From Advenella sp. FME57 (lineage in GTDB: Bacteria; Pseudomonadota; Gammaproteobacteria; Burkholderiales; Burkholderiaceae_B): a stretch of DNA of 64,000 nt. How positions within the stretch are numbered: position 1 is the first letter of the stretch; the number at the start of each line of letters is the position of its first letter. Where the stretch lies: contig NZ_JABUXU010000001.1 in NCBI RefSeq assembly GCF_014897675.1, positions 310,001-374,000 on the forward strand, in the 5' to 3' direction. Shown piece after piece: positions 47,130-56,901 of the stretch. The notes beneath the pieces were generated by a model. It had not been told where the DNA came from and did no database searches. It worked only from the letters and a program-made list of their open reading frames with translations. The position numbers and the translations under genes are program-made.

Positions 47130-49457
47130 CTACTCCTTGTTTGCTGCCATGACCGGCAACAATGTAATGTTTTTCATGCGCACCACGAATAGGCGTCCCT
47201 TGCGGGCACGTTTGCCAATGTACTCGGCCAGCGCCTGCAACGATAGCGTATCCTCGGTCTGTTTGTTGCGATAGATGCCCGACACCATGATGCCGCCCTC
47301 GCCCACGGGAATGATCTGGGCCAGACTGTCGCTGGCGTCAAGCGTCATCAATTGGGTTCCTCGGCCGCCGCCTGCAAGCGATTTCACTTCGCCCAGGCCA
47401 ACGATCAGGATTTTCCCTTTGGCGGTATACATCGCCAGATGGGTACTATTATTGAACACCGGTATGGGGCGCAGCAAATGCTGCTCGGCCTCGACCGTGA
47501 CGAACTGCTTGCCGGCTTTCTGACGGCTGATCATATTCGACAGTTTTGCGGTAAAGCCCAACCCGTTGCTTTGCATAAGCAACCAGCGACTGTCTGCGGC
47601 ACCCGCGATAAACTGGGTAACCTGGGTGCCGCGCTCCAGATCGACCATGCTGGTGATGGGCTGGCCATCCCCCCGCGCCGACGGAAGCGTAGACACTGCT
47701 ACGGAATAGACGCGGCCGTTGCTGCCCAGCGCGATCAAGGTATCGGTGCTCTGGCATTCGTAGGCTGCATACATGCGATCGCCGGTTTTGAAGCCGAACT
47801 GAGTGTGGTCATGACCATGACCCTGACGCGAACGCAACCAGCCCTTTTCCGACACGATGACGGTAACAGGCTCCTGCACGATACGGGTTTCCAGTACAGC
47901 TCTTTCGGCCTCCTGGATAATTGTGCGGCGCGGGTCACCGTATTTTTTGGCATCGGCTTCAATTTCCTTGCCAATCATCCGCTTGAGCACCGACGGGTTG
48001 TCCAGCAGCTCCTGCAGTTTTTTCTCTTCATCACGCTTGTCATTGAGTTCCTGCTCAATCTTGAACCCTTCGAGCTTTGCCAACTGGCGCAGCCGCATTT
48101 CAAGAATATCTTCGGCCTGTCTTTCCGTCAGTGAAAATCGTTCCATCAGGGCCGCGCGCGGTTCGTCGGACTCGCGTATGGTCTGGATCACTTCATCCAC
48201 GTTCAGATACACCAGCATGCGGCCTTCCAGCACATGGATGCGATCAATGACCTTATCCAGACGGTATCGCGTACGTCGGGTAACCGTCTGGGTACGGAAC
48301 TGCAGCCATTCCTCAAGCACGGTACGCAAATTGCGTTGCCGCGGACGGCCGTCGATACCAATGCAGACCAGGTTGACCGATACCGTGCCTTCCATGCTAG
48401 TCTGAGCCAGCAGCAGATTGACAAATTCGTTGCGATCAATGCGCGAGGACTTGGGCTCGAAAACCAGTCGCACCGCCGCTTCCCGTCCGGACTCATCGCG
48501 CACGGCATCAAGCATTCCCAGCATGGCAGACTTGTTTGCCTGCTGATCGGGTGTCAGCGCTTTCTTGCCTGTCCGCACCTTGGGATTGGTGATCTCCTCA
48601 ATTTCCTCCAGCACTTTCTGGCCCGAGGTATTGGGCGGCAGTTCCGTGATAACCAGTTGCCACTGTCCACGCGCCATCTCTTCAAATTCCCAGCGCGCTC
48701 GCGCCTTGAGCGAGCCACGACCTGATGAATAGATGGCCGCGATATCGCTGGCCGGTGTAATGATCTGCGCGCCGCCGGCAAAATCCGGTCCAGGGATCAG
48801 CGTATACAGCTCTTCATCGCTCATGCGCGGATGACGCAACAAACCCAGAGCGGCAACCGCCACTTCCTGCAGATTATGCGAAGGAATTTCAGTTGCCATT
48901 CCCACAGCAATACCCGAGGCACCATTGAGCAGCATGACAGGCAGGCGCGCAGGCAACATTTGCGGCTCCTGCTGGCTGCCATCGTAATTGGGAACGAAGT
49001 CTACCGTGCCCTCATCAATTTCACCGAGCAGCACATCCGCTATGGGCGTCAAGCGCGCTTCGGTATATCGCATGGCTGCAGCGCCATCGCCGTCGCGCGA
49101 GCCGAAATTGCCCTGGCCATCAATAAGCGGATAGCGCAAGGTGAAATCCTGGGCCATCCGCACCAACGCGTCATACGCAGCCTGGTCGCCATGCGGGTGA
49201 AACTTGCCCAGCACATCGCCGACAACCCTGGCCGACTTGACCGGCTTGGCGCCGGCGCGCAGGCCCATTTCACTCATCGAATACAAAATGCGCCGCTGCA
49301 CGGGCTTTTGTCCGTCGCCCACGTCGGGCAAGGCCCGCCCGCGCACGACAGATACCGCATAGTCCAGATACGCCTGCTCGGCATACAAACCCAGGGTGAT
49401 GGTTTCGTCTTCGGGAGGCGCTGCTTCAAACAGGTCCGTCTGGTCTTGATCACTCAT
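47130..49457 (-). CDS. parC: DNA topoisomerase IV subunit A
   Basis: Cuts and rejoins DNA to decatenate daughter chromosomes. 775 residues. The active Tyr is in [10 protein letters not shown]. The quinolone-determining region reads [17 protein letters not shown]. The C-terminal part carries the beta-pinwheel blades. Its ATG shares one base with the parE stop, so the subunits are made in a coupled way. The Gln and Asp at the positions equal to E. coli Ser80 and Glu84 are discussed as a finding. Confidence 0.95.
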   Translation of the reverse strand: MSDQDQTDLFEAAPPEDETITLGLYAEQAYLDYAVSVVRGRALPDVGDGQKPVQRRILYSMSEMGLRAGAKPVKSARVVGDVLGKFHPHGDQAAYDALVRMAQDFTLRYPLIDGQGNFGSRDGDGAAAMRYTEARLTPIADVLLGEIDEGTVDFVPNYDGSQQEPQMLPARLPVMLLNGASGIAVGMATEIPSHNLQEVAVAALGLLRHPRMSDEELYTLIPGPDFAGGAQIITPASDIAAIYSSGRGSLKARARWEFEEMARGQWQLVITELPPNTSGQKVLEEIEEITNPKVRTGKKALTPDQQANKSAMLGMLDAVRDESGREAAVRLVFEPKSSRIDRNEFVNLLLAQTSMEGTVSVNLVCIGIDGRPRQRNLRTVLEEWLQFRTQTVTRRTRYRLDKVIDRIHVLEGRMLVYLNVDEVIQTIRESDEPRAALMERFSLTERQAEDILEMRLRQLAKLEGFKIEQELNDKRDEEKKLQELLDNPSVLKRMIGKEIEADAKKYGDPRRTIIQEAERAVLETRIVQEPVTVIVSEKGWLRSRQGHGHDHTQFGFKTGDRMYAAYECQSTDTLIALGSNGRVYSVAVSTLPSARGDGQPITSMVDLERGTQVTQFIAGAADSRWLLMQSNGLGFTAKLSNMISRQKAGKQFVTVEAEQHLLRPIPVFNNSTHLAMYTAKGKILIVGLGEVKSLAGGGRGTQLMTLDASDSLAQIIPVGEGGIMVSGIYRNKQTEDTLSLQALAEYIGKRARKGRLFVVRMKNITLLPVMAANKE

Positions 49458-51463
49458 TACACATCCACTTCCGCTAAATTACCTTTGTCTTCGAGCCAAC
49501 TGCGTCGCTGCGCAGACTCACCTTTACCCATCAGCATATTGAACATTTTTTTCGTCTCTTCGGACGTCAGTTCGCCATACCCCACGGGCAGCAAACGCCG
49601 GGTGTCCGGATTCATTGTCGTTTCCCACAGCTGTTCAGCACTCATTTCGCCCAAGCCTTTAAAGCGGCTGATACCCAGGCTGGCAGGTTTCACGCCATCC
49701 TTCTGCACCAACTTGTCCTGGATGGCCTCCAGTTCCGATTCATCCAGGCAATACAACTTGCGCGCCGGGCGCTTGCCCTGGGCCGGGACGTCCACCCTGA
49801 ACAATGGCGGCTTGGCAATAAATACAAAGCCGTTTTCCACCAGTCTTGGGAAATGACGATAGAACAACGTGAGCAACAGCACCTGAATGTGCGAGCCGTC
49901 AACGTCGGCATCGGAAAGAATGCAGATACGCCGATAGCGCAGCCCGGAAAGGTCTGGATTGTCATTGGCGCCATGCGGGTCTACGCCAATGGCAACGGCG
50001 ATGTCGTGAATCTCGTTGTTGGCAAACAGGCGATCTTTTTCCACTTCCCATGCATTGAGCACCTTGCCTCGCAGCGGCAGGACTGCCTGAAATTCCTTAT
50101 TACGGCCCATCTTCGCAGAGCCGCCCGCAGAATCGCCCTCGACCAGGAACACTTCGGTGCGGGTACTGTCGGACGATTCACAATCGGTCAGCTTGCCCGG
50201 CAGGACCGCAACACCCGAACTCTTGCGCTTTTCCACTTTCTGCGCAGAACGGGTGCGCACCTGTGCCTGGCGGATAGCCAGCTCGGCCAGTTTTCTGCCG
50301 GCTTCCACATTACTATTGAGACGCAATTCAAACGAGGTTTTGGCAAAACCGCCAACCAGCCTGACGGCATCGCGGTTGTTCAGTCGCTCTTTAATCTGCC
50401 CCTGGAACTGCGGATCCAGCACCTTGGCCGAGAGCACGAAACTGGCCCGGGAGAAAACGTCTTCGGGTAGCAGCTTGATGCCTTTGGGCAGCAGATTGTG
50501 CATTTCGATGAAACTCTTGAGCGCCGTATACAAGCCTTCACGCAAGCCGGCTTCGTGCGTGCCGCCTGCCGAGGTGGGAATCAGGTTGACATAGGATTCG
50601 CGCACCACCTGCCCTTCGGCAGTCCAGGCTACGGCCCATTCTGCACCCTCGCCATCGGCAAAATACTCATGCGACTTATCTGCATACTGACTATCGGCAA
50701 ACACCGGCACCAGCAACTCTTCCCCCGCCAGCGATTCGGTCAGATAGCCGGTCAGCCCGCGCTCATACAGCCATTTTTTCTGTTCGCCGGTTTTTTCATT
50801 ATTCAGGACAACGGTGACGCCGGGCATGAGCACGGCCTTGCTGCGCAGCAAACGCAGCAGCTCGTTCATTGGAATCTGGGCGGTATCAAAATATTTGGGA
50901 TCAGGCCAGATGCGCACCCGTGTGCCGGTTTTCTTGCGTGGAACGGCATCGCCCAGCCGGGTCAACGGGGCCTCTACCACACCACCTTTGGCAAATACCA
51001 GCTGGTACTCACTACTGTCGCGCCAGACGGTCACTTCCATTCGGGTTGACAGCGCATTGGTCACGGACACCCCCACGCCATGCAGACCGCCCGAGAATGC
51101 ATAAGCGCCGCCGGCTTTCTTATCGAACTTGCCACCGGCATGCAGCCGGGTAAAGACAATTTCAACAACCGGCGCTTTCTCCTCGGGGTGCATACCGACG
51201 GGAATGCCTCGTCCGTCGTCTTCGACCGTTATACTGCTGTCTGTATTGACCGTAACGGTAATCTGTCTGCCGAAACCCGCCAGGGATTCGTCGGCAGCGT
51301 TGTCGATCACTTCCTGAATAATATGCAGCGGATTTTCCGTGCGGGTGTACATGCCCGGGCGCTCGCGCACGGGCTCCAGGCCCTTGAGGACTCGGATTGA
51401 TGCTTCGTCATAGCTTTGCTTGGCGGCCACGTGTTTCTCAATACTGTTCAAAAAAACAGACAT
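49457..51463 (-). CDS. parE: DNA topoisomerase IV subunit B
   Basis: ATPase subunit of topoisomerase IV, 668 residues. GHKL ATPase motifs are [26 protein letters not shown] and [16 protein letters not shown]; the TOPRIM domain has [29 protein letters not shown] and [16 protein letters not shown]. It is upstream of parC. Trx and parE are divergent, so the parE promoter lies in 51464-51759. Confidence 0.95.
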   Translation of the reverse strand: MSVFLNSIEKHVAAKQSYDEASIRVLKGLEPVRERPGMYTRTENPLHIIQEVIDNAADESLAGFGRQITVTVNTDSSITVEDDGRGIPVGMHPEEKAPVVEIVFTRLHAGGKFDKKAGGAYAFSGGLHGVGVSVTNALSTRMEVTVWRDSSEYQLVFAKGGVVEAPLTRLGDAVPRKKTGTRVRIWPDPKYFDTAQIPMNELLRLLRSKAVLMPGVTVVLNNEKTGEQKKWLYERGLTGYLTESLAGEELLVPVFADSQYADKSHEYFADGEGAEWAVAWTAEGQVVRESYVNLIPTSAGGTHEAGLREGLYTALKSFIEMHNLLPKGIKLLPEDVFSRASFVLSAKVLDPQFQGQIKERLNNRDAVRLVGGFAKTSFELRLNSNVEAGRKLAELAIRQAQVRTRSAQKVEKRKSSGVAVLPGKLTDCESSDSTRTEVFLVEGDSAGGSAKMGRNKEFQAVLPLRGKVLNAWEVEKDRLFANNEIHDIAVAIGVDPHGANDNPDLSGLRYRRICILSDADVDGSHIQVLLLTLFYRHFPRLVENGFVFIAKPPLFRVDVPAQGKRPARKLYCLDESELEAIQDKLVQKDGVKPASLGISRFKGLGEMSAEQLWETTMNPDTRRLLPVGYGELTSEETKKMFNMLMGKGESAQRRSWLEDKGNLAEVDV

Positions 51464-51759
51464 TTTACGTGCTCAAGGCGTTTTTTGTCGCCTAATAATC
51501 ACGCTTTTCGACAATCTTTATCGATAAATGGTATTCTTACATTTAACCACAGACGCATTTGGCTGCTGTTTGCCTTTCAGGAGTATCCTTTCCTTGACTG
51601 GCCCGGGCTTCATACGCCGGCTTCGGAATTCAAACTGAAAAATCCATTCCGTTGCAGCTCACATCAAACCTATCCGCTTTGATCGACCTCAAATCGAGGC
51701 ATCCCAAATACGTTATATTCCATTTCCGATTATCCTTGACCACTGTCACCTGAAACATT
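51464..51759. other. Divergent promoter region of parE and trxA
   Basis: About 300 bases with both promoters expected. I see TTATAT at 51711-51716 as a possible trxA -10, but no consensus -35. No operator recognised. Confidence 0.4.
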
Positions 51760-52086
51760 ATGAGCGATCTGATCAAACACGCAACCGAGAAATCATTTGA
51801 AGCCGAAGTGCTCAAGTCGGAGCTGCCGGTGCTGGTAGACTACTGGGCCCCCTGGTGTGGCCCGTGCAAGGCGATTGCTCCGCTGCTGGAAGAGGCATCC
51901 CGCGACTACGAAGGCCGTATCCAGGTAGTCAAGGTCGACGTCCAGGACCACCCGGAAGTCGCTGCCAAGTTCGGCATTCGCGGCATTCCAACACTGATGC
52001 TTTTCAAAAACGGCGAAGCTGTGGCGACCAAAGTCGGCGCAGTCAACAAAACCCAGCTTACCGGGTTCATTGACGAATCCATTTAA
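51760..52086 (+). CDS. trxA: Thioredoxin
   Basis: Cytoplasmic dithiol reductase, 108 residues, the normal length. The active site is WAPWCGPCKAI and the cis-Pro segment is FGIRGIPTLMLFKNGE. The trxA-rho linkage is conserved in proteobacteria. Confidence 0.97.
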   Translation: MSDLIKHATEKSFEAEVLKSELPVLVDYWAPWCGPCKAIAPLLEEASRDYEGRIQVVKVDVQDHPEVAAKFGIRGIPTLMLFKNGEAVATKVGAVNKTQLTGFIDESI

Positions 52087-52167
52087 GTTATTTTTTCGCG
52101 CGGGCTCATTCGTCAGCCCGCCGCCATGACTCTTATTTCAATCCTTATCTATCCTTACTAATAAATA

Positions 52168-53424
52168 ATGCACCTTAATGAATTAAAGGCACTGCATGTG
52201 TCGCAGCTGCTCGAAATGGCTGCTGGCCTGGAAATCGAAAACGCCAACCGCTTCCGCAAGCAGGAATTGATGTTTGCCATCATGAAGCGTCGCGCAAAAA
52301 TGGGGGAACAAATCTTCGGCGATGGTGTGCTGGAAGTACTGCCCGATGGCTTTGGCTTTCTTCGCTCCCCCGAAACCTCCTACCTCGCCAGCACCGACGA
52401 CATCTACATTTCCCCTTCGCAAATCCGCCGCTTCAATCTTCACACAGGTGACTCGATCGAAGGTGAAGTACGTGTGCCCAAAGACGGCGAACGCTATTTT
52501 GCCCTGGTCAAAGTGGAAAACGTCAATGGCGTATCTCCGGAACTGATGAAACACCGCATCATGTTCGAGAACCTGACGCCTCTGCACCCGGACGACCCCC
52601 TGATTCTTGAACGCGACATCAAAAGCGAAGAAAACAACACCGGCCGTATCCTGGATATTTTTTCACCCATCGGCAAAGGCCAGCGCGCCCTGATCGTCGC
52701 CAGCCCGAAGTCGGGTAAAACGGTCATGATGCAGCATATCGCGCATTCCATTACCACCAACTATCCCGATGCGACACTGATCGTCCTGCTGGTTGATGAG
52801 CGTCCCGAAGAAGTGACAGAGATGACCCGTACCGTGCGCGGTGAGGTGGTCGCCTCTACTTTCGATGAGCCGGCCACCCGTCACGTACAGGTTGCCGAAA
52901 TGGTTATCGAAAAGGCCAAACGTCTGGTCGAGCTGAAAAAAGACGTGGTCATTGTGCTGGACTCCATCACCCGTCTGGCCCGCGCCTACAATACCGTCGT
53001 GCCCTCTTCAGGCAAGGTCCTGACCGGCGGTGTTGACGCCAATGCGCTGCAACGCCCCAAACGGTTCTTTGGTGCAGCCCGGAATATAGAGGAAGGCGGT
53101 TCCCTGACGATTATCGGTACCGCCTTGATTGAAACCGGCAGCCGCATGGATGAAGTCATTTATGAAGAATTCAAGGGCACTGGCAACTGCGAGGTTCATC
53201 TTGAACGCCGCCTGGCAGAAAAACGGATTTACCCCGCTATCAATCTGAACAAATCAGGCACCCGCCGTGAAGAACTGCTGATGAAGCCAGAGAAACTGCA
53301 ACGCGTCTGGGTACTGCGCAAATTCATTCACGATATGGACGAAGTCGAGTCAATGGAATTCATTCTGGACAAGATCAAATCCACGAAAAACAATGACCAG
53401 TTCTTCGATATGATGAAAAAATAA
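52168..53424 (+). CDS. rho: Transcription termination factor Rho
   Basis: Hexameric RNA helicase that ends transcription. 418 residues. The N-terminal RNA-binding domain has [12 protein letters not shown] and [12 protein letters not shown]; Walker A is [13 protein letters not shown]; Walker B is [17 protein letters not shown]; the Q-loop and R-loop lie in [31 protein letters not shown] strong intrinsic terminator closes the gene. Confidence 0.98.
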   Translation: MHLNELKALHVSQLLEMAAGLEIENANRFRKQELMFAIMKRRAKMGEQIFGDGVLEVLPDGFGFLRSPETSYLASTDDIYISPSQIRRFNLHTGDSIEGEVRVPKDGERYFALVKVENVNGVSPELMKHRIMFENLTPLHPDDPLILERDIKSEENNTGRILDIFSPIGKGQRALIVASPKSGKTVMMQHIAHSITTNYPDATLIVLLVDERPEEVTEMTRTVRGEVVASTFDEPATRHVQVAEMVIEKAKRLVELKKDVVIVLDSITRLARAYNTVVPSSGKVLTGGVDANALQRPKRFFGAARNIEEGGSLTIIGTALIETGSRMDEVIYEEFKGTGNCEVHLERRLAEKRIYPAINLNKSGTRREELLMKPEKLQRVWVLRKFIHDMDEVESMEFILDKIKSTKNNDQFFDMMKK

Positions 53425-53443
53425 ACAACCTGCATTCCTGATG

Positions 53444-53477
53444 AAAAAATACCTTCGGCTGCGAAGGTATTTTTTTG
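53444..53477 (+). terminator. Intrinsic terminator after rho
   Basis: AAAAAATACCTTCG pairs with CGAAGGTATTTTTT around a four-base loop, with a run of seven T ending at 53476. Confidence 0.92.
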
Positions 53478-53645
53478 GTCATTCGCGCAGAGACGACAGC
53501 ACTGCAATTTTCCACGCATTGAGCCAATGTCTGAACCGGAATTTGCGAAAATTTGCTCGCCAGATTTTATGGCTTGTGCGTATGCGATGCGCCAGCATGA
53601 CTACCCGATAATGCCGTTTTTTTATCCTGTTCACAAGGAATGAAA

Positions 53646-53940
53646 ATGAACAAAATCAGCAAATTAACCTGCGCTGCAGCGATCGCTGCAAGCCTGTTGT
53701 GCACGACCGGCCTGGCGCAAACCGCAGCACCGGCGAAAAAATAAAACAGCCTGCAAAGTCGCATGACAACCTGCAACGCAGAGGCCAAAACAAAAAAATC
53801 GGCAGAAAGACGCTCGCAAGCGCTTTATGCAGGAATGCCCGAGCAATCACAGCAAAAGCAGGCAGCTAGTCTTTAACCAGTTCGCAGCAGCCGATGGCCA
53901 ATTGCAACTGGGATGCAAAAGCCCAATCCCTGATTGGTGA
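53646..53940 (+). pseudogene. psiF: Decayed psiF-family gene
   Basis: PsiF proteins are small phosphate-starvation-inducible secreted proteins with CNxxA...KGDARKxxMSxCLK repeats. Here a signal peptide (MNKISKLTCAAAIAASLLC...GLA) is followed after 32 codons by a TAA (53742-53744). The same frame then continues MTTCNAEAKTKK, and after an A7 run (53792-53798) the match moves to another frame with KDARKRFMQECPSN. Removing one A from the run restores a gap-free PsiF repeat. One nonsense change and one frameshift therefore separate it from an intact gene. Confidence 0.78.
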
Positions 53941-54044
53941 GGCGCGTAGATCCTTTCTAAGTAGTTGCCTGAAAAAGTCCTGACGCCAAGTCGCGACCGC
54001 AAGCACAACAGCCACGCGCATCACAGCCGCTGCCGTTTTTTGAT

Positions 54045-54080
54045 AAAAAAAAGCGACCAACAATGTTATTGTCGAGTCGC
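54045..54080 (-). terminator. Intrinsic terminator of the lipoprotein operon
   Basis: On the minus strand GCGAC (54076-54080) pairs with GTCGC (54053-54057), with a weaker inner CAAT/ATTG pairing, followed by a T run of eight. It lies about 90 bases beyond the DUF5339 lipoprotein gene. Confidence 0.7.
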
Positions 54081-54167
54081 CCAGAGAGAGTAATCATGAT
54101 GGAGAGATTTCGCAAAAACTCCATCGTTATTTTAGCGTCGCAAGCCCCAGAGGGATACCTGCAGAAT

Positions 54168-54650
54168 TTATTGTGGCATTTGTTGCTGCTGCTGATCCAG
54201 CATATCCAACGCCTGTTTGCAACTGGACTCCAGCTGCGCCTGATCATCGATGGCAGCCATTTGCGAGCGCTGCTCATCAAGCATCTGCTTCATCTGCTCA
54301 GCAGATCCACCTGCCTTCACAACCATGTCCTCGGCTTTTTTGAAGTAATCCTGGCAAGTTTGCGGCAGACTGCTGTCAGCACTGGCAGAAGCGTCGGCAG
54401 CCGGAGCCGGTGCCTCACCCGAAGTGGATGAAGACTCGGCCCCCGGTGCCGCATCCGCATCGGCTGGTGCGGTTGAGGATTCTGCCGGTGCAGCCGGTTC
54501 TGCAGCCGGTGCGGAAGTGGCAGGCGCTTCGGACGTCGCCGCTGGCGTTTCGGGCGTCGTGGAATCGGCTCCCTTATCGCAACCAGCCAGACCGAACAAT
54601 CCTGCCATCACAGCAACCAGAATCGCGGAACGTGTCGTATTCAAATTCAT
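54168..54650 (-). CDS. Lipoprotein with Ala/Pro-rich linker and DUF5339-like domain
   Basis: 160 residues. Signal peptide with lipobox LAGC (GLFGLAGCDKG), then a linker of about 75 residues made of Ala, Pro, Ser, Thr and Glu, and a C-terminal domain (SLPQTCQDYFKKAEDMV...SCKQALDMLDQQQQQMPQ) with a paired-Cys helical layout resembling DUF5339. It is the last and only full-length member of three tandem paralogues sharing the leader and linker. AAGGGAA precedes the ATG. Confidence 0.85.
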   Translation of the reverse strand: MNLNTTRSAILVAVMAGLFGLAGCDKGADSTTPETPAATSEAPATSAPAAEPAAPAESSTAPADADAAPGAESSSTSGEAPAPAADASASADSSLPQTCQDYFKKAEDMVVKAGGSAEQMKQMLDEQRSQMAAIDDQAQLESSCKQALDMLDQQQQQMPQ

Positions 54651-54664
54651 GCGTTCCCTTTCAG

Positions 54665-54898
54665 TTATTGTGGCTGGCTGCCGCCAGAAGCCGGCGCCTC
54701 GCCAGCAGGCGCAGGTGTTGTGCCGGAATCAGCAGGCGCTGCAGGCTCAGCAGCAGGTGCCGATGTGGCCGGCGCTTCGGATGATGCCGGCGGTGTTTCC
54801 GGTGCTGACGAATCTGCACCGTTGTCGCATCCGGCCAATCCCAACAAGCCTGCCAGAGTCGCCGCCAAGGCCGCTGAGCGTATCGTATGAAGTTTCAT
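54665..54898 (-). CDS. Short Ala/Pro-rich lipoprotein, paralogue 2
   Basis: 77 residues: signal peptide with LAGC (GLLGLAGCDNG) and a low-complexity tail (SEAPATSAPAAEPAAPADSG...) ending GGSQPQ. It has the leader and linker of its neighbour but no C-terminal domain. GAGGAG precedes the ATG. Exactly 14 bases separate it from each neighbour, and all three genes must be co-transcribed. Confidence 0.82.
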   Translation of the reverse strand: MKLHTIRSAALAATLAGLLGLAGCDNGADSSAPETPPASSEAPATSAPAAEPAAPADSGTTPAPAGEAPASGGSQPQ

Positions 54899-54912
54899 GA
54901 TATCTCCTCGTC

Positions 54913-55164
54913 TTATTGTGGCTGGCTGCCACCAGAGGCAGGTGCTTCGCCTGAGGCAGGCGCTTCGCCAGACGGCGCTGGTGTGGTAGTGGAATCGGCT
55001 GGCGCGGCTGGTTCAGCCGCCGGAGCCGGTGCTGCCGGCGCTTCCGACGTTGTTCCCGGCGCTTTGGGCTCAGTCGAATCGCCACCGTTGTCGCATCCGG
55101 CCAGACCTAACAAGCCAGCGAATACCGCTGTCAAAACCATTGATCGTGTCGTATTGAATTTCAT
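54913..55164 (-). CDS. Short Ala/Pro-rich lipoprotein, paralogue 1
   Basis: 83 residues: signal peptide with LAGC (GLLGLAGCDNGGDS) and an Ala/Pro/Thr/Ser tail with an internal duplication (GEAPASGEAPASGG) ending GGSQPQ, identical to the end of paralogue 2. No folded domain is visible. AAGAGG precedes the ATG. First gene of the lipoprotein operon. Confidence 0.82.
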   Translation of the reverse strand: MKFNTTRSMVLTAVFAGLLGLAGCDNGGDSTEPKAPGTTSEAPAAPAPAAEPAAPADSTTTPAPSGEAPASGEAPASGGSQPQ

Positions 55165-55504
55165 GACTTAACCTCTTTATTTGAATTGCGAAATCAGTAC
55201 AAACCATTATTCGCACTTTCACGCCAAAGGTCATTACAGAACGACTATAAAGTGCTTGTATTTGTAACATTTGCAATTTTTTGGGCCGCGATCAATTTGG
55301 CTATCTGCTTGATTTGGCTTGCAAAAGGCTGAATAATGCGCTTTGCCGATGTCTTAATATTTAACGTTTTGCACCGGCAACAGGCAGCCTGATTATGTGC
55401 AGATGCGACTGAAAGTGGCTTTCAGCAGGCACCTGCGTTCGCGAAAGAGGCGTATGTCATTCCTGGCCGCGCGTTTTTTGCGGCAGGAACGACTACTACG
55501 ACGA
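55165..55504. other. Intergenic region upstream of the lipoprotein operon
   Basis: About 340 bases with no gene seen. The lipoprotein operon promoter should lie here; I could not identify a convincing -35/-10 pair. A TTATAG at about 55245-55250 on the minus strand is one candidate. Confidence 0.4.
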
Positions 55505-56200
55505 TCAGACGATGCGTACATTCAACTGGCCCAGCCCGTCCACTTTGCCGACCAATTCATCGCCGACCGTGACCGCGCCCACCCCTTCCGGCGTGCCAGA
55601 GAAAATCAGATCGCCAGGTTGCAGCTCAAACAATCCCGACAAATAGGCAATGGATTCAGGAATAGACCAGATCAGCGACGCAATTGTGCTGCGCTGACGA
55701 GTCTGGCCATTGACATCCAGCGAGATGGCAGCCGAGTCAATGCCCTTGACCATCGCCGCCGGATGTACAGGTCCGATCGGACCCGACAGATCGAAGGCCT
55801 TGCCCACTTCCCAGGGCCTGCCCTGCTTCTTGGCCTCGCCCTGCAAATCGCGACGAGTCATGTCCAGGCCCAGTGCATAACCGAAAACCATCTGCGCCGC
55901 CTGCTCTACCGACACGTCCTTGCCTCCTTTACCAATAGCGACGACCAATTCCATTTCATAATGCAGGTTGGCCGTTTTGGAAGGATACGGCATTTGCCCT
56001 GTCTGACCGTCGGAGACAGGCAGCAATGCATCAGCTGGCTTGCAGAAAAAGAAAGGATCTTCACGGCCTGTAAAACCCATTTCCTTTGCATGCTCGGCGT
56101 AATTGCGTCCTACGCAGTAAACACGGCGCACCGGAAAGCGCGCATCGCTACCTGCGACAGCAAGGGAAACAATCTCGGGGGCAGGAAATACATATGTCAT
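55505..56200 (-). CDS. Fumarylacetoacetate hydrolase family protein
   Basis: 231 residues of the FAH fold, which hydrolyses or decarboxylates acylpyruvate-type substrates. Signature segments are VYCVGRNYAEHAKEMGF, FFFCKPADALLPV, LHYEMELVVAIGKGG, GYALGLDMTRRDLQ and DLIFSGTPEGVGAV, including the acidic metal ligands. The length fits the fumarylpyruvate or acylpyruvate hydrolase subgroup; the substrate is not determined. It is 140 bases downstream of ppa, beyond a terminator. Confidence 0.92.
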   Translation of the reverse strand: MTYVFPAPEIVSLAVAGSDARFPVRRVYCVGRNYAEHAKEMGFTGREDPFFFCKPADALLPVSDGQTGQMPYPSKTANLHYEMELVVAIGKGGKDVSVEQAAQMVFGYALGLDMTRRDLQGEAKKQGRPWEVGKAFDLSGPIGPVHPAAMVKGIDSAAISLDVNGQTRQRSTIASLIWSIPESIAYLSGLFELQPGDLIFSGTPEGVGAVTVGDELVGKVDGLGQLNVRIV

Positions 56201-56282
56201 AGCAGTCTCTTAAATGGTCTTGGTTATCATGATCAATAGAACGTTGCGGCAGGCTAGCGTGAATCGCTTTGTGCTCGCCATC

Positions 56283-56325
56283 AAAAAAAGGGCCCGGTCG
56301 TGTACTGCCGTGCCCTTTTTAAAAG
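56283..56325 (-). terminator. Intrinsic terminator after ppa
   Basis: On the minus strand AAAAAGGGC and GCCCTTTTT arms flank a loop of about 20 bases that can itself pair, followed by T residues. It ends the hemC-to-ppa transcript. Confidence 0.75.
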
Positions 56326-56343
56326 TCGTTGGAAACCAGCGGA

Positions 56344-56877
56344 TTATTTACCTTTCTGGAATCGCTCGATACTGCTGGTTATCTCCGTATGCGCCGCTTC
56401 GATCCCCTCCCAGCCTTTGATCTTGACCCACTTGCCTTTTTCAAGATCTTTGTAATGCTCGAAAAAGTGTTGAATGCGCTGCAGGTCCTGCTCTGGCAAA
56501 TCAGTATGCGCATTCAAGTTGCTATAGGGAGGGTAGAGCTTGTCGACCGGGCGGGCCAGCAATTTGGCGTCACCACCGGCTTCATCATCCATTTGCAACA
56601 CGCCCAGGGCGCGGCATTTGATAACCGATCCGACCGCAACAGGAAACGGCGTCATGACCAGCACATCGACCGGATCTCCATCATCAGACAGTGTGTCCGG
56701 AATATAGCCATAGTTGCACGGGTAGTGCATGGCCGTCATCATGAAGCGATCTACAAACACCGCCCCGGTGTCTTTATCCACTTCGTATTTAACCGGATCG
56801 GCATTCATCGGAATTTCAATTACAACATTGAATTCTTCCGGCGTCTTGGAACCGGCCGGGACATTTTTCAAGCTCAT
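56344..56877 (-). CDS. ppa: Inorganic pyrophosphatase
   Basis: Hydrolyses pyrophosphate from biosynthesis, 177 residues of family I. The signature [14 protein letters not shown] is present, with [27 protein letters not shown] and KLYPPYSN...[16 protein letters not shown]. The ATG at 56877 has AGAAGAG upstream; a TTG two codons earlier is less likely. It is the last gene of the hem operon. Confidence 0.96.
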   Translation of the reverse strand: MSLKNVPAGSKTPEEFNVVIEIPMNADPVKYEVDKDTGAVFVDRFMMTAMHYPCNYGYIPDTLSDDGDPVDVLVMTPFPVAVGSVIKCRALGVLQMDDEAGGDAKLLARPVDKLYPPYSNLNAHTDLPEQDLQRIQHFFEHYKDLEKGKWVKIKGWEGIEAAHTEITSSIERFQKGK

Positions 56878-56901
56878 AGTCAACTCTTCTGGTTACTGTG
56901 G

